Source of the DNA: Subtercola sp.
GTDB taxonomy: Bacteria; Actinomycetota; Actinomycetes; Actinomycetales; Microbacteriaceae
Length of the DNA stretch: 64,000 nt
NCBI GenBank assembly: GCA_025463765.1
Contig: JAODBC010000084.1
Location: 1 to 64,000 of the forward strand
Direction of reading: 5' to 3'
The translations under genes were made by a program, and so were the position numbers. Under the pieces are notes generated by a model, which was given only the letters and a program-made list of their open reading frames with translations, was not told the DNA's origin and did not search any database. Of the stretch, positions 9,352 through 18,931 are shown one piece after another. The first letter of the stretch is position 1; the number at the start of each line of letters is the position of its first letter.

Positions 9352-10775
9352 GCGAACCGCTCCCCCAGCCTGTCGCCCAAGAAGCGCAGTCCGGCGGAAT
9401 TCGACGACTTCACCAGAACCACGTCTCCGGCCCGCAGCTCGCGCTCGAGCACAGCATAGGCCTCGTCTGCCGTCGCGAAGTAGACCGACTCGCCATCCCA
9501 CGAGCCCTCGACAGTCGCGGCGAGGTGCAACGCGAGAGCGCCCTCGCCGACGACGAACAGCCGCTCGATGCCGAGTCGTACGATGGTGCGGCCGATGCGA
9601 TCGTGCTCTTCGAGCGAGAACTCGCCCAACTCGCTCATCTCGCCGACCACGGCGACCCGACGGATGCCCTCGCCCGAGATCTGGGCGAGCGTCTTCAACC
9701 CGGCGAGCATCGAGTCGGAGCTGGCGTTGTAGGCGTCGTTGATGATGGTGATGCCCTGCGTTCCGGCCAGCACCTCCATGCGCCAGTGTTCGGCACGGGT
9801 CACCGACTCCAGCGCCGAGACGATGTCGGCGAGCGGCACCTCGAGGGTGTGCGCCACGGCAGCGGCCGCGAGGGCGTTCATCACGTGGTGCTCACCGAGC
9901 ACCGAGAAGTTCACCACGCTCGACCGGCCGTCGGGCAGGCCGAGAGTGAAGACCGTGCCGGTGGGGGTGCTGCGAATATCGGAGGCCCGAACATCCGCCC
10001 GCTCGTCGAGTCCGAACCAGAGCACGGTCGCCCGGGTCTTCTCGGCCATACCGGCGACACGGTAGTCGTCGATGTTGAGCACCGCGACATCGGTCGGCAG
10101 CAGGTCGGTCACCATCTCGGTCTTGGTCTGCAGTGTCTTTTCGATGCCGCCGAACTCGCCGGCGTGGGCGAGGCCGACCATGAGCACGACGCCGATGTCG
10201 GGGCGAGCCATGCGCACGAGCCGGGTGATCTCGCCGGGCTTGGAGGCACCCATCTCGGCCACCAGATACTCGGTGTCGGGTTCGAGCTTCAGCATGGTGA
10301 GAGGCGCACCGACCTCGTTGTTGAACGAGTCGCGCGGCGCGATGGTGGGCCCGCGGCGCTCGAGAATCGTGCGCACCAGGTTCTTCGTGGTGGTCTTGCC
10401 GTTCGAGCCGGTGATGCCGACGACCTTCAGCAGACCGAGCTCACGGATGCGCCGCACCACCTCGGTTGCCAGGTCGCCGAGCGCCTGCACCGAGTCGGCT
10501 ACCACGATCTGCGGAACCGCCAGGTCGTCGAAGACACGCTCGACGATCACGAGTTCAGCGCCGCTTTCGATGGCGGCGGGAACGTAGAGGTGACCGTCAC
10601 TGAACTCGCCTGGCTTGGCCACGAAGATGCCGCCGGGAACGATCTCGCGCGAATCGGTGTCGACCGTTCCGCCGACAATGGTCGATTCAGACAGGCCCTC
10701 CTGCACGGAGTGGTCCCCGAGCACCAGGGTGCCGCCGGTGATACGGGCGACCTCGTCGAGGGTCAGATCAAGCAT
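9348..10775 (-). CDS. murF: UDP-N-acetylmuramoyl-tripeptide--D-alanyl-D-alanine ligase
   Basis: Last cytoplasmic Mur ligase, adding D-Ala-D-Ala to the UDP-MurNAc-tripeptide. The ATG at 10775 ([15 protein letters not shown]) gives 475 residues; longer readings upstream run through murE and are not family-like. The P-loop GSNGKTT lies at 113-119, followed by [18 protein letters not shown] and the domain-3 motif [11 protein letters not shown]. It overlaps the murE stop by 8 nt and mraY by 4 nt. Confidence 0.96.
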   Translation of the reverse strand: MLDLTLDEVARITGGTLVLGDHSVQEGLSESTIVGGTVDTDSREIVPGGIFVAKPGEFSDGHLYVPAAIESGAELVIVERVFDDLAVPQIVVADSVQALGDLATEVVRRIRELGLLKVVGITGSNGKTTTKNLVRTILERRGPTIAPRDSFNNEVGAPLTMLKLEPDTEYLVAEMGASKPGEITRLVRMARPDIGVVLMVGLAHAGEFGGIEKTLQTKTEMVTDLLPTDVAVLNIDDYRVAGMAEKTRATVLWFGLDERADVRASDIRSTPTGTVFTLGLPDGRSSVVNFSVLGEHHVMNALAAAAVAHTLEVPLADIVSALESVTRAEHWRMEVLAGTQGITIINDAYNASSDSMLAGLKTLAQISGEGIRRVAVVGEMSELGEFSLEEHDRIGRTIVRLGIERLFVVGEGALALHLAATVEGSWDGESVYFATADEAYAVLERELRAGDVVLVKSSNSAGLRFLGDRLGERFA

Positions 10776-12372
10776 GTGGTGTTTCCTGCGCTGTCTGTGC
10801 GTGCTGCACGCTAGGTGAGCTCTGCACTGTTGGGAGCCAGCCGAATTCGTGCAGCGCGAGCCGCGCATCGTCTCTGGCCGAATAAGGAAGGTGTTCGCCG
10901 CCGACCTCGTGGTAATCCTCGTGGCCCGGGCCCGCGTACAGAATGGCGTCGTCGGGCGTTGCGAGACTGAGCGCCTTGCGGAACGCCTCCCGGGGGTCGC
11001 CGACCTCGTAGACCTCACGCTCGGGCACGGCCGCCCGGGCCGCGTCGACGAGCACCTTGCGAATCGCAGCCGGGTCTTCGGTGCGCGGGTGAAAGTCGGT
11101 GATCACCACGGCATCAGAGAGTCGGGCGGCGATCTGGCCCATCTCTACGCGCTTGCTGGGGTCGCGGTCGCCGTCGGCCCCGAACAGCATGATGATGCGG
11201 CCGTCGGTGACCCGCCGCAGCGAGTCGAGCGTGCTGGTAAAGGCATCGGGGCTGTGCCCGTAATCGATGAACACCGCCGGGCCGTCGTTCACGATGCGTT
11301 CCGCGCGCCCCGGAATGTAGACCTGAATGCCGCCGTCACGGTCCAGCGCCTGTTTGATGTCGGCGAGCGGGATGCCCGACTCCACCAGCATCACAATGGC
11401 CAGTGCGGCGTTCTCGGCCATGTGCCGGCCGAGTACCGGAATCGAGGTGGTGAGGTTCTGGTCATCCGGCCCGCTCAGAATGAACCGGGTCTCATCGACC
11501 GTCTCGCGCAGAATCGCGGCGTACCAGTCGGCTGGGCGCCCGGGGTAGGTCGACAGCGTGACGACCGGAATGCCGGCGGTGCGTGCGAGGCGCACTCCCC
11601 ACTCGGCGTCGTTGATGACGACCCCGCGACGGGCCCGGTCGGGCTGGAACAGCGGCGCCTTCGCCTCGAAATACTTCTGCATCGTGCCGTAGTCGTCGAG
11701 GTGGTCGTGGGTCAGGTTGGTGAAACCCACGACGTCGAACACGATGCCGTCGACCCGGTGGCGGGTGAGCGCCTGCGCCGAGACCTCGATGACGACCGCG
11801 TCGGCGTCGGCCTCGCGCATCAGAGCGAGCAGGCCGTGCACCTCGGTGGCTTCAGGAGTGGTGAGGGCACTGGTCATAGCGAGGTCGCCGATGCGGCGCT
11901 GGGCTGTGGTACTGATGCCGGCGAGAATGCCCAACTGACGCAGAATCGCTTCGAGAATGTACGAGACGCTGGTCTTGCCGTTGGTTCCGGTGACTCCGAA
12001 GAGCGTCGGGGCGAAGTCTGCGGTGCCGTACACCCACGCCGAGAGGGCGCCGAGGGATGCCCGGGGGTCGTCGATGACAAGCACGGGTAGCCCGCTTCGG
12101 GCCGCAAGGGCCTCACCGCGGGCATCCGTCACGATGGCGACAGCGCCATTGGCCTTGGCCTCGTCGGCGAACTGCGCTCCGTGCGCGCGCAGACCGGCCA
12201 GCCCCACATAGAGGTCGCCGGGCTGCACCTGCTTCGACGACAGCGTGATTCCCGTGAGGGTCAGGCCGTCGAGTTTCTCAGCACCGACAGGCACCGCGAG
12301 CTCAAAACGCGACACGAGGTCGGTCACCGATCGAGCGTGCGGGTGCGCGGGCCGAAGCGCATTCACCTGCAC
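10768..12372 (-). CDS. murE: UDP-N-acetylmuramoyl-tripeptide synthetase MurE, atypical specificity loop
   Basis: Mur ligase that adds the third amino acid to UDP-MurNAc-L-Ala-D-Glu. The product is 534 residues from GTG 12372 (a second GTG lies two codons in). P-loop GTNGKTS is at 129-135; NLTHDHLDDYG and YGHSPDAF follow. The position that reads DNPR in meso-diaminopimelate enzymes reads FHPR here (residues 427-430, within TDFHPRTEDP), and the downstream GKGHE reads GPGHE (481-485). Both point to a different side chain at position 3 of the stem peptide, in line with the Lys/Orn/Dab/Hse cell walls of Microbacteriaceae; which amino acid it is cannot be read from sequence. Confidence 0.94.
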   Translation of the reverse strand: MQVNALRPAHPHARSVTDLVSRFELAVPVGAEKLDGLTLTGITLSSKQVQPGDLYVGLAGLRAHGAQFADEAKANGAVAIVTDARGEALAARSGLPVLVIDDPRASLGALSAWVYGTADFAPTLFGVTGTNGKTSVSYILEAILRQLGILAGISTTAQRRIGDLAMTSALTTPEATEVHGLLALMREADADAVVIEVSAQALTRHRVDGIVFDVVGFTNLTHDHLDDYGTMQKYFEAKAPLFQPDRARRGVVINDAEWGVRLARTAGIPVVTLSTYPGRPADWYAAILRETVDETRFILSGPDDQNLTTSIPVLGRHMAENAALAIVMLVESGIPLADIKQALDRDGGIQVYIPGRAERIVNDGPAVFIDYGHSPDAFTSTLDSLRRVTDGRIIMLFGADGDRDPSKRVEMGQIAARLSDAVVITDFHPRTEDPAAIRKVLVDAARAAVPEREVYEVGDPREAFRKALSLATPDDAILYAGPGHEDYHEVGGEHLPYSARDDARLALHEFGWLPTVQSSPSVQHAQTAQETPHA

Positions 12373-12462
12373 AGGTCAGCCTCGCCGTCGCCGGCCACAG
12401 AGCCGTTCGCACTCGCCGTGATGCTCGGTTTCACCTGGGCTCCTTGGCTTGTTCGATGGGTC

Positions 12463-14244
12463 TCAATACGACGTGGGGTAGTCCACAGCCGGCACGGTAG
12501 ACGGCAGCACTCGGTACTTCTGCAGCACCTGCGACATGATCTTCTGAAAGACGGGGGCAGACGCAGAGCCGTCTTCAACTGTAACGGGCTTCATGATGTT
12601 GACCGAAACGACGTACTGCGGCGACTCGGCGGGAGCGACGCCTGCGACCGACGTGAGATAGCCGCCACCGTAGGCGCCTTCGCCGTTGCTGACCTCTGCC
12701 GTACCGGTCTTCGCGGCGACGTTATAGCCGGGAATCTTCAGCGAATCGGCCGCGTATCCGCCTTCGACGACGCTCTGCATCATGTTCACCGTCTGCTCGG
12801 CCGCGCTCGCCGAGACGACCTGCTCGCCCTGGCTGGCCGGCACGTCGGTCACGGTTCCGTCGGACTGCTTGCACCCGGAGACCAGCTGCACGGGCATGCG
12901 CACGCCGCCGTTGCCGAGGGTCTGGTAGATGCTCGCGATCTGCGCGGCGGTCGTGGTGACGCCCTGCCCGAACGAGCTGTTGTAGAGGGTCTGCTCGTCC
13001 CACTTGTTCGGGTCGCCCAGAATTCCCTCCGACTCGCCCGGGAAGTTGACCTCGGTCGCCTCGCCGAGGTGGAATTTCTTCATGTAGTCGTAGCGCTGCT
13101 GCGTGGTGAGCATGGCCGAGAGAATCGAGATTCCGACGTTCGACGATTGCTGGATGACCCCGGTGAGCGTGTAGGGAGCAGGATCGTGCACCTCGGAGTC
13201 GGTGATCACCGACCCGCCCGGTGCCGTGTACTTGTAGGGCGTCAACACCTGCGTCGCCGGCGTCGCCTTGCCCGCGTCGATGAGCGCCGCGGCCGACTCG
13301 GACTTGAACGTCGACCCGGGTTCGAACGGGTCGCTGAACGCGATTGCGCCCCAGTAGTTCGGGTCGGTTGCGTCGAGGTTGTTCGGGTCTGCCGTGGGGT
13401 ACTGAGCCACAGCCAAGAGCTTTCCGGTCTTCACCTCTTCGACGACGACGCTGCCCCACTGCGCGCCGGTCGAGCTGACCCGCTGAGCGAGCACCTGCTG
13501 CGCGTAGTACTGCAGGTCGCTGTCGATGGTGGTGACCACCGTGCCACCCGTGACGGGCTGCTTGTTGACGACCAGCGTGTTCGGAATGGCGACGCCGTCA
13601 GCGCCCTTCTCATAGGTCTGCTCACCGTCAGAACCGGCGAGGCACTGGTTCTCTTCAGCCTCGAGGCCGCCCGTGCCCGTCACCGCTCCGGTGGTATCGG
13701 TACCCATGTAGCCCACCAGGTTGCCCGCCACGCTTCCGTTCGGGTACACCCGCTGCGGGTCTGTCTCGTAGTACAGCCACGGAATCTGCAGGGCTTTGAC
13801 GGCGTTGTACTGGTCGAGGCTCACGTCTTTGATGATGAGTGCGTACGACGAAGTCTTGTCGGCCGTGAGCAAGGCGTACACCGCATCAGCCGTCTGCCCG
13901 GTGATCGCTCCGATCTCTGCGGCGGCCTGAACGGGAGTGACGAGCGCCTCAGCGGCTCCCGTCTTCGGGTCGAGTGGAGTGAAATCCGCCACATCGACCG
14001 GCGAGGCGGTGATGGTGTATTTGATGACAGTGGTCGCCAGCACCGTGCCGTTCGCATCGACGATGTCGCCACGAGCACCGTAGATCGACAGCGGCACCGA
14101 GAGCGTGCTGTAGGCCTGCTGGTTGAGCGAGTCGGCCTGTACGACCTGAATGTCGACCAGGCGCACCACCAGCACGGCGACGATGGCCGTGATCACGATG
14201 ATGGCGAACGCGATACGGTTTCGTGTCGAGCGGGCAGAAGTCAC
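12463..14244 (-). CDS. ftsI: Septal class B penicillin-binding protein FtsI (PBP3/PbpB)
   Basis: Division-specific D,D-transpeptidase that crosslinks septal peptidoglycan made by FtsW. The 593-residue protein from GTG 14244 has a short cytoplasmic start, a membrane helix (about 11-31), a pedestal domain (GARGDIVDANGTVLA) and the transpeptidase domain with STFK (311-314, catalytic Ser), SSN (367-369) and KTG (512-514). It has no PASTA domains. About 90 nt separate it from murE and 110 nt from the ftsL-like gene; it reads in the same operon. Confidence 0.95.
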   Translation of the reverse strand: MTSARSTRNRIAFAIIVITAIVAVLVVRLVDIQVVQADSLNQQAYSTLSVPLSIYGARGDIVDANGTVLATTVIKYTITASPVDVADFTPLDPKTGAAEALVTPVQAAAEIGAITGQTADAVYALLTADKTSSYALIIKDVSLDQYNAVKALQIPWLYYETDPQRVYPNGSVAGNLVGYMGTDTTGAVTGTGGLEAEENQCLAGSDGEQTYEKGADGVAIPNTLVVNKQPVTGGTVVTTIDSDLQYYAQQVLAQRVSSTGAQWGSVVVEEVKTGKLLAVAQYPTADPNNLDATDPNYWGAIAFSDPFEPGSTFKSESAAALIDAGKATPATQVLTPYKYTAPGGSVITDSEVHDPAPYTLTGVIQQSSNVGISILSAMLTTQQRYDYMKKFHLGEATEVNFPGESEGILGDPNKWDEQTLYNSSFGQGVTTTAAQIASIYQTLGNGGVRMPVQLVSGCKQSDGTVTDVPASQGEQVVSASAAEQTVNMMQSVVEGGYAADSLKIPGYNVAAKTGTAEVSNGEGAYGGGYLTSVAGVAPAESPQYVVSVNIMKPVTVEDGSASAPVFQKIMSQVLQKYRVLPSTVPAVDYPTSY

Positions 14245-14354
14245 GAAAGCAGATGCCTTTCGGGTCGTTTCAGTGTTACTGGATGACGGTGGTACTGCAT
14301 GATCGGGGGTGCTGGATGATCGGCGCGATCGTCACGAAGCATCGCCGTTGTGGC

Positions 14355-15056
14355 TCAGTGGGTGGTGGGCGACGGGAGGTCACCCTGCCACGGTACTGTC
14401 GGATCGGTCGCAGCAGCCGCAGGCGCACCCGGCGTGGTGGCGGCTGGAGTCGTGCCTGCCGCCGTCGCCCCCGCTGCGGTTGCCCCGACTGCGGTTGCCC
14501 CCGCTGCGGTTGCGGCAGCCGGAGATGTCGCGGGGGTGGCCGGCGTCGTGGCCGCGGGTGGCACGAGCGACGACTGGCCGCCGGTGAAGGTGCCCGAGCC
14601 GGCCGTGGCCGCCTTGGGGGTGCCGAGCACGGCTCCGTCAGACAGACGGAGGTAGACGGGGTTCGAGTTGCTCACCATTCCGAGCGATTGTGCACTCGCG
14701 GCCAGGTTCTGCGGAGACGAGAGGCTGTCGAGCTTCTCTTGCAGGTCGGCGTTGCTGCGGTCGATGGTCTTCTGCTGAGTTTGCAGCGACTCGATCTGGT
14801 AGGCGCCGTTCGACAGCCCGACGCTCAGCAACAGCTGAGTCACGACGATGGCCATGACCCCGAGAATCACGACGGCGGCGTAAACGAGCTTCGGCTTGCG
14901 GCGGCGCAGAACCAGGTCTGAGGCCAGGGTCAGTCGCGAGCGGATGCTCGGGCCGAGCCCGGTCGCGGGAAAGTCGAACGGTTCGGTTGTGGGGTCGTAG
15001 GGAGCGGGGTCGTACTCGGCCGGGGCGTATCGGGGTGACGGGGCGACGCTGGTCAT
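14355..15056 (-). CDS. ftsL: FtsL-like septum formation protein with Ala-rich C-terminal tail
   Basis: A 233-residue bitopic protein in the position of FtsL between rsmH and ftsI. It has a basic cytoplasmic part, one membrane helix (about 78-99, [21 protein letters not shown]), and a short extracellular coiled coil ([25 protein letters not shown]) as in FtsL/DivIC proteins. Sequence conservation of FtsL is low, so the assignment rests on topology and position. The C-terminal 80 residues are a low-complexity Ala/Thr/Pro tail with GATA(A/V) repeats that ordinary FtsL lacks. The start overlaps the rsmH stop by 4 nt. Confidence 0.8.
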   Translation of the reverse strand: MTSVAPSPRYAPAEYDPAPYDPTTEPFDFPATGLGPSIRSRLTLASDLVLRRRKPKLVYAAVVILGVMAIVVTQLLLSVGLSNGAYQIESLQTQQKTIDRSNADLQEKLDSLSSPQNLAASAQSLGMVSNSNPVYLRLSDGAVLGTPKAATAGSGTFTGGQSSLVPPAATTPATPATSPAAATAAGATAVGATAAGATAAGTTPAATTPGAPAAAATDPTVPWQGDLPSPTTH

Positions 15057-16039
15057 GCTGCTCTCACTCGTTCGGCCGCGCGCAGACGCACGGGGGTCGA
15101 TCGGGGGTTGGCGGCCTTCTCGTCGTCTGTGGCGAGTTCGGCCCCACGAACGAGCAAGCGAAGTCTCGCCTGGTGTTCGGGAAGTTCGACGGGCAGCCCG
15201 GGCGGGGTGCTCGATGTCGTCGCGGCGTGCAGGGCGCGCTTGACGATGCGGTCTTCGAGCGATTGGTACGACAGCACGACCATGCGGCCGCCCACGGCGA
15301 GGGCCGCGATCGCGGCCGGAATGGCTCGCTCGAGCGCCACGAGCTCTTGGTTGACCTCAATACGCAACGCCTGAAAGACGCGCTTGGCAGGGTGGCCCTG
15401 CCGCGAGATCGCCGCCGGGGTGGCCTTCTGAATCAGCTCGACGAACTGCGCCGAACTGGTGAGTGGAGTAGCTGCCCGGCTCTCGACGATGCGCTTGGCA
15501 TACCGCGACGCCAGTCGCTCTTCGCCGTACTCCCAGAAGATGCGGCGCAGTTCGGCCTCGCTGTAGTCGGCCAGCACCTGCTCGGCCGTCAAATCGGCGG
15601 TGCCGTCCATACGCATGTCGAGCGGAGCGTCTTTCGAGTAGGCGAAACCGCGTTCGGCACGATCAAGTTGCATGGACGAGACGCCGAGGTCGAACAGGAT
15701 GCCCTGCACCTCTGTGTAGCCGAGGCCCCGCAGTGCATCCTGAATCTCGTCGTAGACGCAGTGCACGAGTTTGGCGCGCGCACCGAACGGAGCGAGTCGC
15801 TCGGCCGAGAGCTTCAGCGCTTCGGGATCACGATCGAGACCGACCACCGTGAGCTGCGGAAATCGCGTGAGAAAAGCCTCGGTGTGACCGCCGAGGCCGA
15901 GCGTCGCGTCGACGAGCACCGCGCCGGGTTCGCCGATGGCGGGCGACAGCAGCTCGACGCTGCGTTCGAGCATGACCGGGGTATGGATCTTGGTGACATC
16001 CATGAGGTAAAGGCTCGGTTCGTGATCTCTGATCCCCAT
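15053..16039 (-). CDS. rsmH: 16S rRNA (cytosine-1402-N4)-methyltransferase RsmH
   Basis: SAM-dependent methyltransferase (formerly MraW) acting on C1402 of 16S rRNA. About 328 residues; ATG 16039 is preferred because AGGA precedes it, but ATG 16003 ([15 protein letters not shown]), where family conservation begins, and GTG 16057 are alternatives. Visible motifs are [28 protein letters not shown] (SAM site), [30 protein letters not shown] and the C-terminal [13 protein letters not shown]. It is the second gene of the dcw cluster. Confidence 0.95.
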   Translation of the reverse strand: MGIRDHEPSLYLMDVTKIHTPVMLERSVELLSPAIGEPGAVLVDATLGLGGHTEAFLTRFPQLTVVGLDRDPEALKLSAERLAPFGARAKLVHCVYDEIQDALRGLGYTEVQGILFDLGVSSMQLDRAERGFAYSKDAPLDMRMDGTADLTAEQVLADYSEAELRRIFWEYGEERLASRYAKRIVESRAATPLTSSAQFVELIQKATPAAISRQGHPAKRVFQALRIEVNQELVALERAIPAAIAALAVGGRMVVLSYQSLEDRIVKRALHAATTSSTPPGLPVELPEHQARLRLLVRGAELATDDEKAANPRSTPVRLRAAERVRAA

Positions 16040-16104
16040 CCATTCCTGACCTGGCACCGGGGAAGTGTGTCAGGGCCGAACGGCTGGGAGTCACAGACAA
16101 CGAA

Positions 16105-16536
16105 CTAGAAGAGCCCGGGAATCACCTCCTCCTCGGTGTCGGCGAACGCGGCTTCTTGTTCGGCCAGGTATGTCTCCCAGGCCTGGGCATCCCAGATCTC
16201 GGCTCGGCTGCCCGCGCCGATGACCACGAGCTCGCGCTCGAGACCGGCGTAGGTGCGAAGTGGTGCCGGCACAGTGACCCGGTGCTGGCTGTCGGGGTTT
16301 TCCGCACTCGCGCCAGACAAAAAAACGCGGAGGTAGTCACGCGCTTGCTTACTGGTCACGGGAGCTTGGCGGATCTTTTCGTGCAAAGACTCGAACTCGC
16401 GGGCACTGAAGACATAGATGCAGTGCTCTTGGCCGCGGGTCATGACGACGCCGTTCGCGAGCTCATCGCGAAACTTCGCGGGAAGAATGATGCGCCCTTT
16501 GTCGTCGAGCTTGGGGGCGTACGTGCCAAGAAACAT
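16105..16536 (-). CDS. mraZ: Transcriptional regulator MraZ
   Basis: DNA-binding regulator that controls its own dcw operon, made of two SpoVT/AbrB-like half-domains. The start is ATG 16536 ([21 protein letters not shown]) with a strong GGGGGAG ribosome site about 6 nt upstream; the 143-residue length is standard. Both halves show the DxxGR-type motif ([16 protein letters not shown] and [17 protein letters not shown]). A run of GTGGAG-type repeats lies just upstream, as expected for its binding sites. It is the first gene of the cluster. Confidence 0.96.
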   Translation of the reverse strand: MFLGTYAPKLDDKGRIILPAKFRDELANGVVMTRGQEHCIYVFSAREFESLHEKIRQAPVTSKQARDYLRVFLSGASAENPDSQHRVTVPAPLRTYAGLERELVVIGAGSRAEIWDAQAWETYLAEQEAAFADTEEEVIPGLF

Positions 16537-16576
16537 GCAACACTCCCCCTCATTTCCGGCCAGACTGCGGGTGTTC

Positions 16577-16623
16577 CTCCACTTTACTCCACTTCGCCCC
16601 ACTTAACAATCATTTTCCTCCAC
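16577..16623 (-). promoter_or_regulatory. MraZ-box array upstream of mraZ
   Basis: Read on the minus strand, AAGTGGAG or AAGTGGGG occurs four times: GTGGAG at 16618-16623, GTGGGG at 16597-16602, GTGGAG at 16587-16592 and 16577-16582. The three nearest mraZ are exactly 10 bp apart, one helical turn, and the fourth lies 21 bp (two turns) further out. MraZ of other bacteria binds arrays of GTGG-containing direct repeats ahead of its own gene, so this is very likely the autoregulatory operator of the dcw operon. Confidence 0.85.
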
Positions 16624-16661
16624 TTCTGCCCCCCGCCCTCCCCTTCAGCCGATTTCGGGCA

Positions 16662-16697
16662 CAAAAAAAGGACCGACCCGAAGGTCAGCCCTTTTCT
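16662..16697 (-). terminator. Rho-independent terminator after the DUF3040 gene
   Basis: On the minus strand AAAAGGGCTGACC, loop TTCG and GGTCGGTCCTTTT pair along their whole length if G-U pairs are allowed, and are followed by more T residues. It lies just downstream of the DUF3040 stop at 16718 and shields the mraZ promoter from read-through. Confidence 0.8.
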
Positions 16698-16717
16698 GTT
16701 CAGATCAGTTCTTTGGG

Positions 16718-17104
16718 TTACTCGTTCTTCTCGTCGCGGTTGTCCCAGCGGTCACCGAGGCGATCCATGAGCCCCGCCTTGTTGCCTGACGACTTCGACC
16801 CCGACGACGACGTCTTGGCCTGGCGCGAAGCGGATGCCCGCCCGAGCTTCGAGGGGCGAAGTGCCAGCAGCACGCCGGTGAACATCACCGCGAACCCCAG
16901 AATGCCCACGATGGGTGCGTGCAGAATGACCCCGACGATCACGACAGCGAGACCGACGATGGCCAGCAGCACACCGAGAACCAGCGACCCGTAATTCAAT
17001 CGGCCTCTGCCACCACCGACAGCCGACACGAAATCGGCATCGTTGTGGTAGAGACTGCGCTCCATCTCATCGAGGAGCTTTTGCTCTTGCTCCGAAAGCG
17101 GCAT
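16718..17104 (-). CDS. DUF3040 membrane protein
   Basis: A 128-residue actinobacterial membrane protein equivalent to Rv2169c, which lies near the dcw cluster in M. tuberculosis. ATG 17104 is chosen because GAGGTG sits 7 nt upstream and MPLSEQEQKLLDEMERSLYHND is the conserved DUF3040 start. Two adjacent membrane helices (about residues 38-80) follow a short amphipathic N-terminal helix; the tail is Ser/Lys-rich and basic. Function is unknown. It diverges from idsA. Confidence 0.88.
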   Translation of the reverse strand: MPLSEQEQKLLDEMERSLYHNDADFVSAVGGGRGRLNYGSLVLGVLLAIVGLAVVIVGVILHAPIVGILGFAVMFTGVLLALRPSKLGRASASRQAKTSSSGSKSSGNKAGLMDRLGDRWDNRDEKNE

Positions 17105-17204
17105 TTTCTTCACCTCAGGTTCGGGATCGACCGGCCTGGCGACCTCCTCATGCGGATGCATCGATCGGTCGTCGTACGGCAAATCTTACTGCGCAGTCTG
17201 TAGC

Positions 17205-17216
17205 TAGGCTAGGCGC
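17205..17216 (+). promoter_or_regulatory. Leaderless-type promoter of idsA
   Basis: TAGGCT at 17205-17210 is followed by six bases and then the GTG start of idsA at 17217. A transcript starting 7 nt after the -10 would begin at the start codon itself. No Shine-Dalgarno sequence is present. Confidence 0.6.
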
Positions 17217-18344
17217 GTGACAGAAAGTACACACCTGACGAAGCTCGTCGATAATCGCATCGCTGACTTCGTCACAGAACGTGAACCTATTCTCGTCTCT
17301 ATTGCGCCCGAATTGGCGACTTTCGCCGATTTCTCGCGGGATCTTCTCAGCGGTGGTAAGCGATTCCGCGCCCAGTTCTGTTATTGGGGCTGGCGCAGTG
17401 TCTCCGACCTCGATTTTGCGGGTTCGGCCGCCTCATCCGGTGAGGCTTCGGCACGTGCCGAAGCAGAGTTCGCGGCCCTCGTCGAACTCTGCACCGGGCT
17501 CGAGTTATTTCACGCCGCGGCGCTCGTTCACGACGACATCATCGACAAATCCGACACCCGGCGCGGCCGGCCCTCGGCACACCGACGATTCGAAACCCTG
17601 CACCGCGACAGGGCGTATACCGGCGACGCCGAAGACTACGGCCGGGCGAGCGCCCTGCTGATGGGCGACCTGTTGCTCGCCTGGAGCGAAGAACTGGTGG
17701 GGCAGGCGCTCGAGCGACTCGACTCGTCTGCCATCCCCACCCGGCTGGAATTCAACCGCATGCGCACCGAAGTCACGCTAGGGCAGTACCTCGACATTCT
17801 CGACGAGAACGCCTGGCCGGTGCTGGCCGAAGAAGAGCTGCTCGGCCGGGCCGAACGCGTGATCGTCTACAAGTCCGCGAAGTACAGCGTCGAGGCGCCG
17901 CTCGTGCTCGGCGCGCGACTGCACGGTGCCGACGCTGAGCAGATCGCGGCGCTTCGGGCGTTCGGATTGCCGCTGGGCATCGCGTTTCAGCTGCGGGATG
18001 ATCTGCTCGGCGTCTTCGGCGACGCGGAACGTACGGGCAAGCCCTCGGGCGACGACCTGCGCGAAGGTAAGCGCACCGTGCTCATCGCGCTCACCCGGCA
18101 GACGCTCTCGCCCGGCGCGAAGCGGCTTTTCGACGAGCTGCTCGGCGACCCCGACCTGAATGCGCAGCAGATCTCGATGCTGCAGGCCACCATCTCCGAC
18201 AGCGGAGCCGCGGATCGGGTCGAGCACCTCATCGCCGCGCACGCCGAAAACGCCCTGCATGTTCTCGCGGCAGCTCCCCTAGCCGAGCCGGCCAAACTGC
18301 AACTCGCCACCCTCGCCACTCGCATCACGCAGCGCGACGCCTGA
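17217..18344 (+). CDS. idsA: Polyprenyl diphosphate synthase (IdsA/GGPP synthase type)
   Basis: All-trans prenyltransferase condensing isopentenyl diphosphate with an allylic diphosphate. The 375-residue protein shows both Asp-rich motifs, FARM HDDIID (in HAAALVHDDIIDKSDTRR) and SARM RDDLLG, with the bulky F five residues upstream replaced by a small residue pattern, as in geranylgeranyl-type enzymes. GGKRFRAQFCYWGWR is the conserved start of the catalytic core. Position next to the Rv2175c-like gene and pknL matches idsA2 (Rv2173). Probable products are GGPP for carotenoids or menaquinone side chains; chain length is not certain. Confidence 0.92.
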   Translation: MTESTHLTKLVDNRIADFVTEREPILVSIAPELATFADFSRDLLSGGKRFRAQFCYWGWRSVSDLDFAGSAASSGEASARAEAEFAALVELCTGLELFHAAALVHDDIIDKSDTRRGRPSAHRRFETLHRDRAYTGDAEDYGRASALLMGDLLLAWSEELVGQALERLDSSAIPTRLEFNRMRTEVTLGQYLDILDENAWPVLAEEELLGRAERVIVYKSAKYSVEAPLVLGARLHGADAEQIAALRAFGLPLGIAFQLRDDLLGVFGDAERTGKPSGDDLREGKRTVLIALTRQTLSPGAKRLFDELLGDPDLNAQQISMLQATISDSGAADRVEHLIAAHAENALHVLAAAPLAEPAKLQLATLATRITQRDA

Positions 18345-18439
18345 CCCGGGCATCCACGATCGAGACCGCCACGTGCGGCCGAGATCCGCGGGTACACGCG
18401 CCGATTTCGGCCACCGGTGCCGGTCTCGTGCCCGAGTGG

Positions 18440-18781
18440 TCAGCCGAGGGCTTGGGCGACGCGGCGAACCTCGGCCTTGCGGCCGGCGCGGAGTGCGTCG
18501 ATGGGTGCCGCGTCAAGAGAGTCTTCGCGCTCGAGCAGCCACTGCATCATCTCGTCGTTCGAGAATCCGCTGTCGCCGAGCACGATGATGGTGCCCTTCA
18601 GTTCGCTGAGCGGCTGGTTGTCGACCAGAAAGGCGTCGGGAACAGACAGAACGCCGTCGCGGCGAACGGCGAGCAGCGAGTGCTCTTCGATGAGCTTTCG
18701 CGCCTTGCTCGGGGTTATGCCCAGCCGTTCGGCCAGGTCGTTCAGGGGGAGCCAGGTTCGGGCTGAAGTTGTGTCACTCAC
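18440..18781 (-). CDS. Rv2175c-like DNA-binding protein
   Basis: A 113-residue protein with an N-terminal winged helix-turn-helix (LNDLAERLGITPSKARKLIEEHSLLAVRR) and the C-terminal Rv2175c domain (GFSNDEMMQWLLEREDSLDAAPIDAL). In M. tuberculosis Rv2175c is phosphorylated by PknL and phosphorylation abolishes DNA binding. Here too it lies head to head with a pknL gene, with about 150 bp between starts. Thr residues near the N-terminus (SDTTSARTW) could be the phosphosite, which is inference. Its target genes are unknown. Confidence 0.88.
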   Translation of the reverse strand: MSDTTSARTWLPLNDLAERLGITPSKARKLIEEHSLLAVRRDGVLSVPDAFLVDNQPLSELKGTIIVLGDSGFSNDEMMQWLLEREDSLDAAPIDALRAGRKAEVRRVAQALG

Positions 18782-18919
18782 AGCACAAGCCTGCCATGCG
18801 GGTCGTACCGCAGCACAATCCCTTGCGCAAAATACCGCCGCCCGTCACTCAACGTCTCGATTCGGTAGCGGTATCGGCGCGACGCAGTGTCGATACAGCT
18901 TTCCGCTGAGTCGGCAATT

Positions 18920-18931
18920 TAGACTACGGGC
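18920..18931 (+). promoter_or_regulatory. Leaderless-type promoter of pknL
   Basis: TAGACT at 18920-18925 is followed by six bases and then the GTG start of pknL at 18932, the same geometry as for idsA. No Shine-Dalgarno sequence is present. Confidence 0.6.

Noticed and set aside
8362-15000. Several 300-700-codon plus-strand frames opposite mraY, murF, murE and ftsI
   Set aside because: They mirror well-supported genes on the minus strand and read as low-complexity Arg/Gly/Asp-rich sequence.
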